Shown here piece after piece: positions 1-9,613 of a stretch of 35,883 bases of DNA (position 1 is its first letter; every line of letters starts with the position of its first letter). The translations under genes were made by a program, and so were the position numbers. Source of the DNA: Phyllobacteriaceae bacterium (GTDB taxonomy: Bacteria > Pseudomonadota > Alphaproteobacteria > Rhizobiales > Rhizobiaceae). The notes below the pieces were generated by a model. It saw nothing but the letters and a program-made list of their open reading frames with translations. It had not been told where the DNA came from and made no database searches. The stretch covers positions 1 to 35,883 of the forward strand of contig JAJUHJ010000021.1 in the NCBI GenBank assembly GCA_029279965.1, in the 5' to 3' direction.

Positions 1-50
1 ACGCACTGATCGTGTTTTCCGAAAACCGATCCCGATTTTGGGCCGACGCT
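1..50 (-). repeat. Rhizobiales-type intergenic palindromic repeat, copy 1 (cut by window edge)
   Basis: Reverse complement agcgtcggcccaaaatcgggatcggttttcggaaaacacgatcagtgcgt aligns with the copy at 25139-25190 (agcatcggcacgaaaatctgaatcgattttcggaaagcatgatgcgtag). Confidence 0.65.
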
Positions 51-513
51 AGGGCCTGTAGATGCGCGCGCGCGGTGGCTCCATTGGCTGGAGGCGCGGT
101 CCGTCGAGCGGCGGCGGCAGATCGATGCTCGGCCGGCAATTGGGATAAACGCCCGCCGTGCCGCGGGGGCAGAACGAGCGGACAGCAGGCCGGCAATTGG
201 GATATTGGCCGATGGTGGCAGGCGGGCATTGCGGCTTCACGTCTGGCCTGACACAGCGGCCACCGCCGAGGACCGCACCTGGCGGGCTTCGAGGACCGAT
301 GGACCTTTCCGTATTCCCCAGCGCGCCCGTCTGCGCATGAGCCATCGAACCGCCTAGGCCGATGTACGCTGCGAGGAGGATGTTTGTCCCAACGGTCAGA
401 GGGCGACGAAAAGCGCCTTGCACCTGCCACTGCCCGCGCGGTTTGGAAATTGTGGTCATCAGCATTCCGGTTGCTTTCATCGGTATGTGGTGATCGGACG
501 TGCCGGCGTCCAA
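49..513 (-). CDS. Hypothetical secreted protein with duplicated Cys/Pro motif (CPPATIGQYPNCRP / CPRGTAGVYPNCRP)
   Basis: Open ORF; hydrophobic segment NILLAAYIGLGGSMAHAQ resembles a signal peptide; two similar Cys-containing repeats. Start codon uncertain (MKATG or MLMTT are alternatives). Confidence 0.6.
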   Translation of the reverse strand: MDAGTSDHHIPMKATGMLMTTISKPRGQWQVQGAFRRPLTVGTNILLAAYIGLGGSMAHAQTGALGNTERSIGPRSPPGAVLGGGRCVRPDVKPQCPPATIGQYPNCRPAVRSFCPRGTAGVYPNCRPSIDLPPPLDGPRLQPMEPPRARIYRP

Positions 514-567
514 TGCAAATGCGCGTGCACGCGATCGTTCCGGCTGGTCTGGAAGCGACGGTGCCTG

Positions 568-1653
568 TTACGGCTGGAAGCGTAAGGTGACGGAAAAGGT
601 CAGCGTCTGTCCACCGGCGCCTTCCGGTGGAGCCGGGTAGGGCGCCGCACGCCGGGCAACCGCCAGCGCCTCCTCGTCCAGCACCGCATGGCCGGAAGAT
701 CTCGACAGCCGCGCGCCGGCAAGTCTGCCCTGACGGTCGATCGTGATCGAAACACCGGCCGCGCCGGCAATATTGCGGCGCGCTGCGGCGCGCGGATAGC
801 GCTTGTAACGCTCGACATGGCTCACGAGACGGCGCGCGTAGGCGGCCTTTTCGCCTGCCGTCGCACCACCGTTCCGACCGGCTGTCGAACGGGATGCGGC
901 GCGTGGCGCTGTCGGAGCGGAAGGCTTGGCTCTCCCTGCCTCAGGCCGGGCTCCGGTCTGTTCGGCCGCTGGCAAAGGGTCCGGCCGTGGCGTAGGCACC
1001 GGCGCGTTCTCGCGGGGGAGCACCACGGCGGCAACGGTGTCAGGCGTTTCATCCGCTTCCCTCTCGGACTGCTCCCTGGCGGCCGGCGCAGGGTCAGTTT
1101 CAGGGTCGGCTTCGGCAAGGGATGCCGAACCAGTCTCAGCGGGTTCCGGCGGGACGGTTTCTTGTGGACGTGCTCTCTCCACCGGCGGCGTGACCGGTTC
1201 CACGGGCAAGGGGGCACGTGCCTCCTCTATCGTCGGTGCATTTCTCGGCTTCACCGCTGGGATTGCGGAATTCTCCCGGCTCGGAGCCAAGGGGGCACCG
1301 GCAACCGGCTCGACCGATGGCGCTTCCAGTACGATCGCGACGCTGATCGCATCCACCGGCGCTTCGATACCCGGGGGGGCGATGTTCTCGCCGAGCCAGA
1401 CGATGGCCGCGGCGTGCACGGCGGCGGACAATCCGAAGGCGAGCGCAAGGCCGAGGGACCAGGCCTGTGCGCGCCTTTGGGACAGGACAAGCGGGACGGG
1501 GATTGGCAGGGCAGGGGCTGTGTCTTCAGGCTGCTCTGATGTCGCCGTTGCTGCCGGGGGAGCGGTGTTCTCGCGTAAAGGATCGCGCTGGGGTGTTTCC
1601 ACCGGCTCGGGCCCGGTGATCGCTGCGATTCTTCTCCGCTCGGGCCAGAGCAT
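568..1653 (-). CDS. tonB: Energy transducer TonB-family protein
   Basis: N-terminal TM segment, Pro/Glu-rich linker, C-terminal YPRAAARRNIAGAAGVSITIDRQGRLAGARLSRSSGHAVLDEEALAVARRAAPYPAPP typical of the TonB C-terminal domain. ATG at 1653 overlaps the btuD stop (TGATG). Confidence 0.9.
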   Translation of the reverse strand: MLWPERRRIAAITGPEPVETPQRDPLRENTAPPAATATSEQPEDTAPALPIPVPLVLSQRRAQAWSLGLALAFGLSAAVHAAAIVWLGENIAPPGIEAPVDAISVAIVLEAPSVEPVAGAPLAPSRENSAIPAVKPRNAPTIEEARAPLPVEPVTPPVERARPQETVPPEPAETGSASLAEADPETDPAPAAREQSEREADETPDTVAAVVLPRENAPVPTPRPDPLPAAEQTGARPEAGRAKPSAPTAPRAASRSTAGRNGGATAGEKAAYARRLVSHVERYKRYPRAAARRNIAGAAGVSITIDRQGRLAGARLSRSSGHAVLDEEALAVARRAAPYPAPPEGAGGQTLTFSVTLRFQP

Positions 1654-2435
1654 CACAGTGCTTCTCCACCCGTAAGACCTGTCGGCGCCAGAATGAGCCC
1701 ACCGTCGTCGCGTGCGAAATGGGCGGTGATCCCGTAGATCTCGGCCAGGCGCTCAGCCGTCATCACCGCATCGGGTTGGCCTTCGGCGGCGACGCGGCCC
1801 TCCTTCAACATCACCACGCGGTCGCACCAACGAGCGGCAAGCGCAAGATCGTGCAGCGATACGAGAATGGCGCGGCCCTCACCTGCAAGGCGGCGCAATG
1901 CCCGCATCATCAGCATCTGATGCGCGGGATCGAGGCCGGATGCCGGTTCATCGGCAATCAGCAGGGGCGTCGCCTGCGCCACCGCGCGAGCGGCCAGCAC
2001 ACGGGCCTGTTCGCCGCCGGAGAGCTCCGTTGCGAGGCGGTCCGCCAGATGATCCGCGTCCATCAGTGTCAACGCGCGATCGACGATCGCCATATCCTCG
2101 GCGGTAAGGCGGACACCGAACCGGCGCCACGGTAACCGGCCAAGGCTCACCAGATCGCGCACCTCAAGCCGCCAGCCAACGGTTCGGGTCTGCGGCAGAT
2201 AGGCAAGCAGCCGGGCGCGGGGTACTGGGCTGAGGGCATTCAGGTCCTGCGCGCCGAGGCGCATCACGCCGTGTGCCGTCACCTGACCGGCCAACGCCCG
2301 CATGAGCGTGGATTTTCCCGCGCCGTTCGGTCCCAGAAGGCCGACCACCTCGCCAGCCGCGAGCGTAAGGCAGACGTCATGAAGCACCTGCCGTTTCGCC
2401 AGGGAAACATCGAGGTTTTCGACCAGAAGCCGCAT
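1653..2435 (-). CDS. btuD: Cobalamin/siderophore-type ABC transporter ATP-binding protein (BtuD-like)
   Basis: Walker [10 protein letters not shown], signature LSGGEQARVLAARA, Walker B LLIADEPASGLDP; position in a B12-riboswitch operon. Confidence 0.9.
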   Translation of the reverse strand: MRLLVENLDVSLAKRQVLHDVCLTLAAGEVVGLLGPNGAGKSTLMRALAGQVTAHGVMRLGAQDLNALSPVPRARLLAYLPQTRTVGWRLEVRDLVSLGRLPWRRFGVRLTAEDMAIVDRALTLMDADHLADRLATELSGGEQARVLAARAVAQATPLLIADEPASGLDPAHQMLMMRALRRLAGEGRAILVSLHDLALAARWCDRVVMLKEGRVAAEGQPDAVMTAERLAEIYGITAHFARDDGGLILAPTGLTGGEAL

Positions 2436-3424
2436 CAGAACATCTCCCGGCGAGCGCGGACGACCAGCCAGAGAAAGAAGGGAGCGCCGATGAGTGCGGT
2501 GAGGACGCCGACATTGAGCTCACCCGCCGGCAAAATGATTCGCACCGCCACATCCGCCGCCAGAAGGAGGGCTGCCCCGCCGAGTCCTGCCGGGAGTAGC
2601 AGGCGGCTCGGCATGCGATTTGTAAGCGGCCGGATCAGGTGCGGTACGACCAGGCCGATGAATCCGATCGTGCCGGAAACTGCTGTGGCTGCACCGACGC
2701 AGAGCGCTACGCCCCCGACGATGAGAAAGCGCGTCCGCGCCATGTTTGTGCCGAGGCTTGCGGCGGCCTCCTCGCCAAGGGAGAGTGCGTCGATGGCGCG
2801 TGACGACAGCGCGATCAGCAGCCAGCCTGCCGCCATCAATGGCAGGGCGAGCCAGACATGCTGCATCGAGCGGTCCTTGAGCGAGCCCAGGAGCCAGAAG
2901 ATGATTTCATAGCTTGCAAACGGATTGGGGGAGAGGTTGAGCACCAGCGCGGTGAGTGCGCCGGAAAGGCTCGACAGCGCGACACCGGCCAGAATGAGCG
3001 TTAGTGTCGAGCCGTTGCGCGCGGCAAGCGCCATCAGAACCAGGACGGCAACCAGAGCGCCGATCAGCGCCCCCGCCGGCAGTGCATAGAGCGAGGCGCC
3101 GGCAAGACCGGAATAAAAGACGGTGACGGCGCCAAAGGCAGCCATCGCTGAGACCCCGATGATGCCGGGTTCAGCCAGGGGATTGCGCAGGAAACCCTGT
3201 AACACTGCACCGGAAATCCCCAAGGTGAAGCCGATGCAAACCCCGAGGAGGGCCCGCGGCAGACGGATTTCACGCATGATGATAGCAGCCGTCTCGCCTC
3301 CGCCTGCGAAGAGGCCGTACACACTTTCGGAAAGGCTGAGTTCCGCCGGTCCGACTGCGAGCGAGGCGAGGAAGAGCGCCATCACCCCCAGCAAAAGGCC
3401 GGTGATGAGGGTGAGAGGCTTCAT
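2435..3424 (-). CDS. btuC: FecCD-family ABC permease (BtuC-like)
   Basis: FecCD motifs (RLPRALLGVCIGFTLGISGAVLQGFLRNPLAEPGIIGVS; GFIGLVVPHLIRPL). ATG at 3424 overlaps the btuF stop (ATGA). Confidence 0.9.
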   Translation of the reverse strand: MKPLTLITGLLLGVMALFLASLAVGPAELSLSESVYGLFAGGGETAAIIMREIRLPRALLGVCIGFTLGISGAVLQGFLRNPLAEPGIIGVSAMAAFGAVTVFYSGLAGASLYALPAGALIGALVAVLVLMALAARNGSTLTLILAGVALSSLSGALTALVLNLSPNPFASYEIIFWLLGSLKDRSMQHVWLALPLMAAGWLLIALSSRAIDALSLGEEAAASLGTNMARTRFLIVGGVALCVGAATAVSGTIGFIGLVVPHLIRPLTNRMPSRLLLPAGLGGAALLLAADVAVRIILPAGELNVGVLTALIGAPFFLWLVVRARREMF

Positions 3425-4356
3425 CGGGAGCCTCCGCATGGCGCGATCTCGTTGCGCAGCGCGTCAAGCGCCCTGATCGCCTCAAGCACCGCCGGGCTTC
3501 CGCAGGACCAGGAGCCAGAAGGAACGAAAGCGCCGATACGGGTTTGCGGCAGTGCCTCCAGCGCCGGATGGCGGGGCACACGGGCACCGAGCGAGGGCGC
3601 CGCGTTTCTGCCGCCGGGCAGGATGATCACATCGGGCTTCTTCTCCACCACCATCTCCAGGGAAAAAGGCGCCATTCCCTGCACCCCCTGCTGGGCTGCA
3701 AGGTTGGTGAAGCCCGCTGCCTCGATCACAGAATCGGCGAGCGTTCCCGCTCCGAGCGCAACCCCGTTCTGCTCATAGGCAAGAGCGGTAGGGCGACGCG
3801 CGCACTGGCCTGCCCTGATCTTCGACAACTCAGCCGTGAAGGCTGCCGCCAGTTTCCGCGCCTTATGTTCTCGTCCCAACAGAGCACCCATACGGCGGAT
3901 CTCGCCGGGAATCGTCTCCAGTGTCTGGACGAAGCTGAACTCCTCGACGCGGACATTCATTCGCCTGAGAAGCTCTGTTGTGTTGTGGAGCGAGTAAGTG
4001 CCCGTCACCACGAGATCGGGCCTTGCCAGAAAGACTTCTTCCGCCCGGCCGTGATTGAGCGGATAGGCTTCGGCTTCCTCGTGCATGGCCGATTGGGCGG
4101 GGTCACGGGCCAGGAAGGAGACCGAGATAAGCTGACCCGGCGCCGCGAGCGCCATCGCAAGCTGATCCGTGCACACATTCAGCGACATGACGCGGGCAGG
4201 GGCGTCCTCATCCGCCGCCGGTTGTGATGATGCCGGCGCAGCAAGAGCCACGCCAGCACCGAGACAAAGGCTGGACAGGGCCGAAAGCCGTTTCCGGCGC
4301 GGCCATTTCAGCGCGGCACGTCGCAGAGGAACCTGGTGTCGCTTTGTTCTCCGCAT
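3421..4356 (-). CDS. btuF: Periplasmic cobalamin-binding protein (BtuF-like)
   Basis: RVMSLNVCTDQLAMAL...ARPDLVVTGTY...KPDVIILPG, periplasmic-binding fold; start MRRTKRH at 4356 with signal-like sequence. The longer ORF to 4776 reads antisense into btuB. Confidence 0.88.
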   Translation of the reverse strand: MRRTKRHQVPLRRAALKWPRRKRLSALSSLCLGAGVALAAPASSQPAADEDAPARVMSLNVCTDQLAMALAAPGQLISVSFLARDPAQSAMHEEAEAYPLNHGRAEEVFLARPDLVVTGTYSLHNTTELLRRMNVRVEEFSFVQTLETIPGEIRRMGALLGREHKARKLAAAFTAELSKIRAGQCARRPTALAYEQNGVALGAGTLADSVIEAAGFTNLAAQQGVQGMAPFSLEMVVEKKPDVIILPGGRNAAPSLGARVPRHPALEALPQTRIGAFVPSGSWSCGSPAVLEAIRALDALRNEIAPCGGSR

Positions 4357-4390
4357 GACCTGCAACTCCCCGGCCCGTATGCGCGGCCTG

Positions 4391-6274
4391 TTATGGACCG
4401 AATTGCGCCTTGAAGCCGGCGAAGACCGAAAAGCCGGGCGTACCGTAGCCTCGACTGGTCTGATAATCCTGATCCAGAATGTTCTCCGCGCGGACGTAAA
4501 GCTCCGTCTCGTCAGTGGGTTTGTAGGCGACCTTCGCGTTAAGGAGAAAGTAGTCGTCCAACTCGAAATTGCCTGTATCCACCGCATCCACGGCAAGTTT
4601 GCCGGTGGCGGAAATGAGCCACTTTTCCGCGGGTTTGTAGGCGGCCTCAAGCCCGATCGCGTGGCGCGGGATGCGTTCCAGCCGATTGCCGTTCTGGTCT
4701 TCAGCATGCGTGTAGGTGTAGGACACGCCGAGCGACAGCCGCGTGTTGATGGTGTAGGCCAGCGAGGCTTCCACACCGCGCGAGGTGGAGATGCCTTCGA
4801 TCTGGGTGTAGCCGCTTGTGCCGTAAGCGATCAGGTCTTCGATTTCGAGATCGAAATAGGTGACGTCGGCAACCAGCGCGCCACCCAGGAAATGCTGCTC
4901 CACGCCAATGTCGAACCCGGTGCTTGTCTCTGGCCGAAGGTCGCCATTGGCGCCAAAGGGACCGAAGAGTTCATTGAGGCTGGGCGCGCGGAAGCCGGTG
5001 CCAAAGGAGCCATGAAGCCGTGTGTCGCTCCCGGCGAAAAGATAGGAACCGGTAAGCCGATAGGTCGTGTGCCCGCCGAATTCGGAATGCTCATCGTGGC
5101 GGATGCCGGCTGTAAGGGAAAGGTTCTGAACAGGCTCGGCAATCGCCTCCGCCCAGATCCCCGTATTGTGTGACTCTGCGTCGATTTCCGGGTTGAACAT
5201 GCCGGCGGGGAAGGTGGCAAATTGCTTTTCGTAGTCGCCGCCGCCTTGAACGATCAGCCATTCGTTGACGTCGAACGCGCCCTGATAATCAAATTTGTAG
5301 CGCTTGCCATCGTAGGTCCCGTCGAAATCAGTCCCCTCTATGGTGCGCTCCAGATCAAAAGCCTGGAAAGAGACGGTGTTGCGGAAGCGGCCATCCAGAA
5401 GATCGAGATTGAAGCCGGCACGGCCGGCAAGCTGCCGGCTGACATTGGTCGCGTCGGTATTGTCGGCCGGGGGAATGAAATTCCCTGTCGCAAAATCGAT
5501 ATAGCCCGAATCGTCGAACTCCGCCTCTGCATCGATGAAGAGGGCAGAGCCGAAGACGGAGAACACGTCCGAAAATTCGTGCTCACCGGCTATATCGAGG
5601 GTGATGTTCTCGTAACCGTCCCGTTCGGTGCCGGTTTCGGCTGCCGAAATGCCGTCGTTCCGGAAACCTGTGGCGTTGAAGGAGAGGCGCGAGTCCGTCG
5701 TGGCCGCGCGAAGACCGTAGAAAGCGCGGGCCGTGCCGAAAGAGCCGCCCTCACCAGCCAGGAGATGTGTTACGCCCGGCTCTATGTTCCCGAGCGTCGA
5801 CATGCTGATGACACCCGCGATGGCGTCAGAGCCGTAAAGGGTGCTCTGCGACCCTTTCAAGACTTCGATTGAATCAATGCCGCCGGAGAGGAGGTATTGA
5901 TAGGACGTCTGCACCTGCGTGTTCGTCGGGTCGGAGATGTCGATACCATTGTAAAGAGTCTTTACGTAGCGGCGCGGCGCGCCGCGGATAGCAAGGCTCG
6001 ATTCGGTACCGGGCCCGCCAGGAACCGAAATGGAAACGCCCGGCACGGTGTTCAGATAATCCGTCAGCAGCGGCAGCGATTTCTCCTCGATCTCCTCGCG
6101 GGCGATCACGGTGACCGAGGAGCCGGTCCCGGAGAGCTCGGTGGGCGTGCGGTTGGGCGTGACAACGATTTCGCCCAGATCGAGGTCCTGCGACCATGCC
6201 TGCGCGGCAGCAAATACCAACGAAAGCGCCGAAACGCTCGCCGTCAAAGCGATAAAACGTAGTGATGCGGTCAT
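4391..6274 (-). CDS. btuB: TonB-dependent outer-membrane cobalamin receptor (BtuB-like)
   Basis: Signal peptide, TonB box EIVVTPNR, plug domain (GVISMSTLGNIEPG), beta-barrel C terminus YQTSRGYGTPGFSVFAGFKAQFGP; start MTASLRFIAL at 6274. Confidence 0.92.
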   Translation of the reverse strand: MTASLRFIALTASVSALSLVFAAAQAWSQDLDLGEIVVTPNRTPTELSGTGSSVTVIAREEIEEKSLPLLTDYLNTVPGVSISVPGGPGTESSLAIRGAPRRYVKTLYNGIDISDPTNTQVQTSYQYLLSGGIDSIEVLKGSQSTLYGSDAIAGVISMSTLGNIEPGVTHLLAGEGGSFGTARAFYGLRAATTDSRLSFNATGFRNDGISAAETGTERDGYENITLDIAGEHEFSDVFSVFGSALFIDAEAEFDDSGYIDFATGNFIPPADNTDATNVSRQLAGRAGFNLDLLDGRFRNTVSFQAFDLERTIEGTDFDGTYDGKRYKFDYQGAFDVNEWLIVQGGGDYEKQFATFPAGMFNPEIDAESHNTGIWAEAIAEPVQNLSLTAGIRHDEHSEFGGHTTYRLTGSYLFAGSDTRLHGSFGTGFRAPSLNELFGPFGANGDLRPETSTGFDIGVEQHFLGGALVADVTYFDLEIEDLIAYGTSGYTQIEGISTSRGVEASLAYTINTRLSLGVSYTYTHAEDQNGNRLERIPRHAIGLEAAYKPAEKWLISATGKLAVDAVDTGNFELDDYFLLNAKVAYKPTDETELYVRAENILDQDYQTSRGYGTPGFSVFAGFKAQFGP

Positions 6275-6404
6275 TGGACCCCGAACCCTCCAAATACCAA
6301 AATATGCTGGAGGGAGGGCGCCTGTGCCCGGATTCCGCCAGCGATGACGATCCGTCACCACTGCGAAACAGCCCCGGAAGCATCCCGCATCCGGACGGTG
6401 ACGA

Positions 6405-6585
6405 CCCAAGGCAGGTTTCCTGGCTCGCGCTTCAGCGGCATCCTCGCCTTCCCAGGCACGAGCCCAGTGGCATTCAAGGAGGCCTTCGCGCTCACAGTTG
6501 CGGGAGCAGCTACGGTTGGGGCGATTGCGCCCTTCCGTATTCCCTTTTCACCCCGGCCGCTTCTCCGGGGCACCTTGAGCAGGAG
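6405..6585 (-). promoter_or_regulatory. Cobalamin (B12) riboswitch upstream of btuB
   Basis: On the minus strand: AAGGTGCCCC...GGGGTGAAAAGGGAATACGG...CCCGCAACTGTGAGCG...GAATGCCACTGGG...B12 box AGCCAGGAAACCTGCC (6410-6425). GCCACTG core at 6465-6471. Confidence 0.93.
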
Positions 6586-6743
6586 ACGAGGATTAGCAAC
6601 GCTCCCGGACGTGGTCAATCGCTGCTTTGGCTATTGTCATGACAACTGAAGCGGGAAATTCGCCGCTCCCGCCTCTTTTCCGTCGCATTTTCCCGGATGG
6701 CATGCCGGCCCCGCTCACGACCTTTTGCAGGCTACATCTTTGA

Positions 6744-6759
6744 CAATGAGGCATCATTG
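6744..6759. promoter_or_regulatory. Candidate operator CAATGA-GGCA-TCATTG overlapping a TTGACA -35-like hexamer
   Basis: Perfect 6-bp inverted repeat; TTGACA at 6740-6745; about 60 bp upstream of the SBP start. Confidence 0.4.
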
Positions 6760-6819
6760 CGAAATGCTTAAGCGAAGCAACAAGCGGGCAACACAACCGG
6801 GAAATTGGGGATTGCGCAT

Positions 6820-8475
6820 ATGACATTTTACAAGAGCAACGGTGGCGCGGTCCCAGCGCGCATTGCCGCCCTGGGCAAAAAAGCCCGCTCGGGGAGGATG
6901 GATCGTCGTGAATTTCTGGCGCTGGCAAGCGCCTTCGGCGCGACGACCGCCGGCGCATACGCAATGGCCGGCCTTGCCGCGCCGAAGAGCGCATTGGCGC
7001 AGGAGCCGAAGAGGGGCGGTGTTCTGAAAGTTGCCATGTGGGTGAAGGAACCGAAGGATCCGCGCACGGCCGACTGGTCGGAAATCTCCAACGCCATGCG
7101 CCAGACGCTTGAGCCGCTGGTGAAGTATACCCGCGACTTCACATTCGAGGGCCGACTGCTCGAATCGTGGGAGGTCAACGGGGATGCGACGGAATACACG
7201 CTCAATGTGCGCCAGGGGGTGACCTGGAACAATGGTGACACGTTCACCGCCGACGATGTGATCTACAATCTGAACCGGTGGTGCGACCAGACGGCTGAGG
7301 GTAATTCGATGGCGACGCGGCTGTCCTCGCTGATCGATCCGGACACCCGGAAGGCGCGGCAGGGCTCGATCCAGAAGGTGGGGGATTACACGGTCAAGCT
7401 GGCGCTGCCGCAGCCAGACATCTCCATCATCGCCAGCTTTGCGGATTATCCGGCCCTTCTGGTGCACCCCAGCTTCGACGAGACCGGGCGTGACTTTGTG
7501 GCCAATCCGATCGGTACGGGTCCGTTCGAGCTTGTCTCCTACGAGGTGGCCAACCGTGTCATCCTGAAGCGCCGCGAAGACGGCAAATGGTGGGGCGGCG
7601 AACCTTATCTCGACGGCATCGAGTTCATTGATTACGGTCCCGATCCGTCGGCCACCGTATCCGCCTTCGAAGCAGGCGAGATCCACACGAATTATGAGAC
7701 GACCGCCGATTACGTCGAAATTCTCGACAGCATCGGCCTGGAGCGTTCCGAAGTCGTGACCGCAGCGACCATCGTGGCTCGCACCAACGTCAACAGCGCG
7801 CCCTACGACAACCAGTCGGTGCGAAGGGCGCTGCAGCTTGCGGTCGACAATTCCACCGTGCTGGCGCTTGGCTACGACAATGCCGGCGAGGTGGCCGAAA
7901 ACCATCATGTATGTCCGATTCATCCGGAATATGCCAAGCTTTCGCCCATCGCGCGGGATGTCGAGAGGGCGAGAATGCTGATGCAGGAAGCCGGCCAGAT
8001 GGATTACGAGCACACGCTGATCACGGCCGATGAGGACTGGCACAAGAACACCGGCGATGTGATTGCCGCACAACTCCGTGAGGCCGGCTTCAAGGTGAAG
8101 CGCGAGGTTCTGCCCGGCTCCACTTTCTGGAACGACTGGACGAAATATCCGTATTCGATGACCAACTGGGCCATGCGCCCGCTCGGAATCCAGATTATCG
8201 CGCTCGCCTATCGAAGCGGCAATGCGGCGTGGAACGAAACAGGTTACTCCAACGCCGACCTCGATGCCCTGATCGACAGGGCACTCACGATTCCCGACCC
8301 CGATGAGCGGCGGACGGTGATGCAGGACATCGAGCGGCACATCCAGGAAGCCGGCATTATCATTCAGCCATATTGGCGCAAGCTCTACAATCACTCCGTG
8401 CCGGCGGTGAAGAACTTTGGAATGCACCAGACATTCGAGATCGAACTGGCCGAGGTTTGGCTCGAGGAAGCCTGA
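6820..8475 (+). CDS. ABC transporter substrate-binding protein, family 5 (peptide/dipeptide type), TAT-exported
   Basis: Twin-arginine signal [24 protein letters not shown]_bac_5 features ([62 protein letters not shown]). Confidence 0.9.
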   Translation: MTFYKSNGGAVPARIAALGKKARSGRMDRREFLALASAFGATTAGAYAMAGLAAPKSALAQEPKRGGVLKVAMWVKEPKDPRTADWSEISNAMRQTLEPLVKYTRDFTFEGRLLESWEVNGDATEYTLNVRQGVTWNNGDTFTADDVIYNLNRWCDQTAEGNSMATRLSSLIDPDTRKARQGSIQKVGDYTVKLALPQPDISIIASFADYPALLVHPSFDETGRDFVANPIGTGPFELVSYEVANRVILKRREDGKWWGGEPYLDGIEFIDYGPDPSATVSAFEAGEIHTNYETTADYVEILDSIGLERSEVVTAATIVARTNVNSAPYDNQSVRRALQLAVDNSTVLALGYDNAGEVAENHHVCPIHPEYAKLSPIARDVERARMLMQEAGQMDYEHTLITADEDWHKNTGDVIAAQLREAGFKVKREVLPGSTFWNDWTKYPYSMTNWAMRPLGIQIIALAYRSGNAAWNETGYSNADLDALIDRALTIPDPDERRTVMQDIERHIQEAGIIIQPYWRKLYNHSVPAVKNFGMHQTFEIELAEVWLEEA

Positions 8476-8566
8476 ACAGGCTGACCGGTTCCTGCCGCGT
8501 GCCGGCAAGGAATCCGGTCGGCATTTCGCGGCTTGAGAAGAAGAACCCGGGAAGGGCGAGGGAACG

Positions 8567-9604
8567 GTGCTAGGCTTCATCCTGCGACGGCTGGGCGTGA
8601 TGGCACTGATGATGCTGTGCCTGACTTTGGTGGTGTTCTTCCTGGTCAATCTGGAGCCGAATCTGCGCAAGCTGGCCATCAGCCAGCTCAACATGCGGTC
8701 CTCGACCGAGGAGATCGAGCGCTGGCTGGAGGACAATGGCTACCGCCAGAATTTCTTCGTACGGTACGGGCAGTGGCTCGGCGTGGTGCGACAGGTACCC
8801 AGCATCGACCCGCAGACCGGCACGGCCATTCCGCGCTTTGCGTTTTGCGATGAGGCTGCGCAGCCGCGCTATTCCGGTATTCTGCAGGGCGATCTCGGCT
8901 GCTCGACCAAGTTCAAGGTGCCCATAGCAGAAAAACTACTGCCCGCGCTGGGCGCCACCGGCATCCTGATGTTTTGGGTGATGGCGGTGATGATCCCCGT
9001 CGCCCTCCTGATCGGTGTTCTTGCCGGCATGCGCGAGGGCAGCCGCACCGATCGCACGCTCTCGGCCGCTTCCATCGCTACCGCGGCCACGCCCGAATAT
9101 ATTTCAGGCGTCATCCTCACGGTGGTTTTCGCCTCCTGGCTTGGCTGGTTCAATGGCTCCGCGGCATCCGCGACGCATCAGGGGGTTACGTTCTACAATT
9201 TCACCCTGCCGGTGCTGACGATGGCCATATACGGCATCGGCTACATTGCGCGCATGACGCGGGCTTCGATGGTCGAGGTGATGACGCAGCAATACATCCG
9301 CACGGCGAGGCTCAAGGGGCTGAGCTTCCGGGCGGTGGTGCTGAAACACGCATTGCGCAACGCGCTGATCGCGCCCTTTACGGTGGTCATGCTGCAGTTT
9401 CCATGGCTTCTGACCGGTGTCGTGATTGTCGAGGTAATGTTTCGCTATCAGGGTTTCGGTTTCACCCTCGTCGAAGCGGCGGCGAATAACGATATCGACC
9501 TGCTGCTCGCCTGTTCCCTGATTTCGGTCTTTGTCGTACTGTCGACGCAGCTCCTTTCCGACCTCGGCTACGCCTTGCTCAACCCCCGCATCCGCGTGCG
9601 ATAG
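8567..9604 (+). CDS. ABC transporter permease (DppB-like)
   Basis: N-terminal FILRRLGVMALMMLCLTLVVFFLVNL; EAA-type region YIRTARLKGLSFRAVVLKHALRNALIAPFT. GTG start. Confidence 0.88.
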   Translation: MLGFILRRLGVMALMMLCLTLVVFFLVNLEPNLRKLAISQLNMRSSTEEIERWLEDNGYRQNFFVRYGQWLGVVRQVPSIDPQTGTAIPRFAFCDEAAQPRYSGILQGDLGCSTKFKVPIAEKLLPALGATGILMFWVMAVMIPVALLIGVLAGMREGSRTDRTLSAASIATAATPEYISGVILTVVFASWLGWFNGSAASATHQGVTFYNFTLPVLTMAIYGIGYIARMTRASMVEVMTQQYIRTARLKGLSFRAVVLKHALRNALIAPFTVVMLQFPWLLTGVVIVEVMFRYQGFGFTLVEAAANNDIDLLLACSLISVFVVLSTQLLSDLGYALLNPRIRVR

Positions 9605-9613
9605 GACCGGACA

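Noticed and set aside
3421-4776. 451-aa extended btuF ORF
   Set aside because: The N-terminal 140 residues are antisense-frame translation of btuB; the true start is at 4356 with a signal-like sequence.
6754-8736. 660-aa minus-strand ORF and many other long ORFs antisense to confident genes (e.g. 32549-34273 +, 4169-5173 +, 9104-10171 -)
   Set aside because: High-GC coding DNA gives long shadow ORFs; the opposite strand carries clear family motifs and these translations show none.
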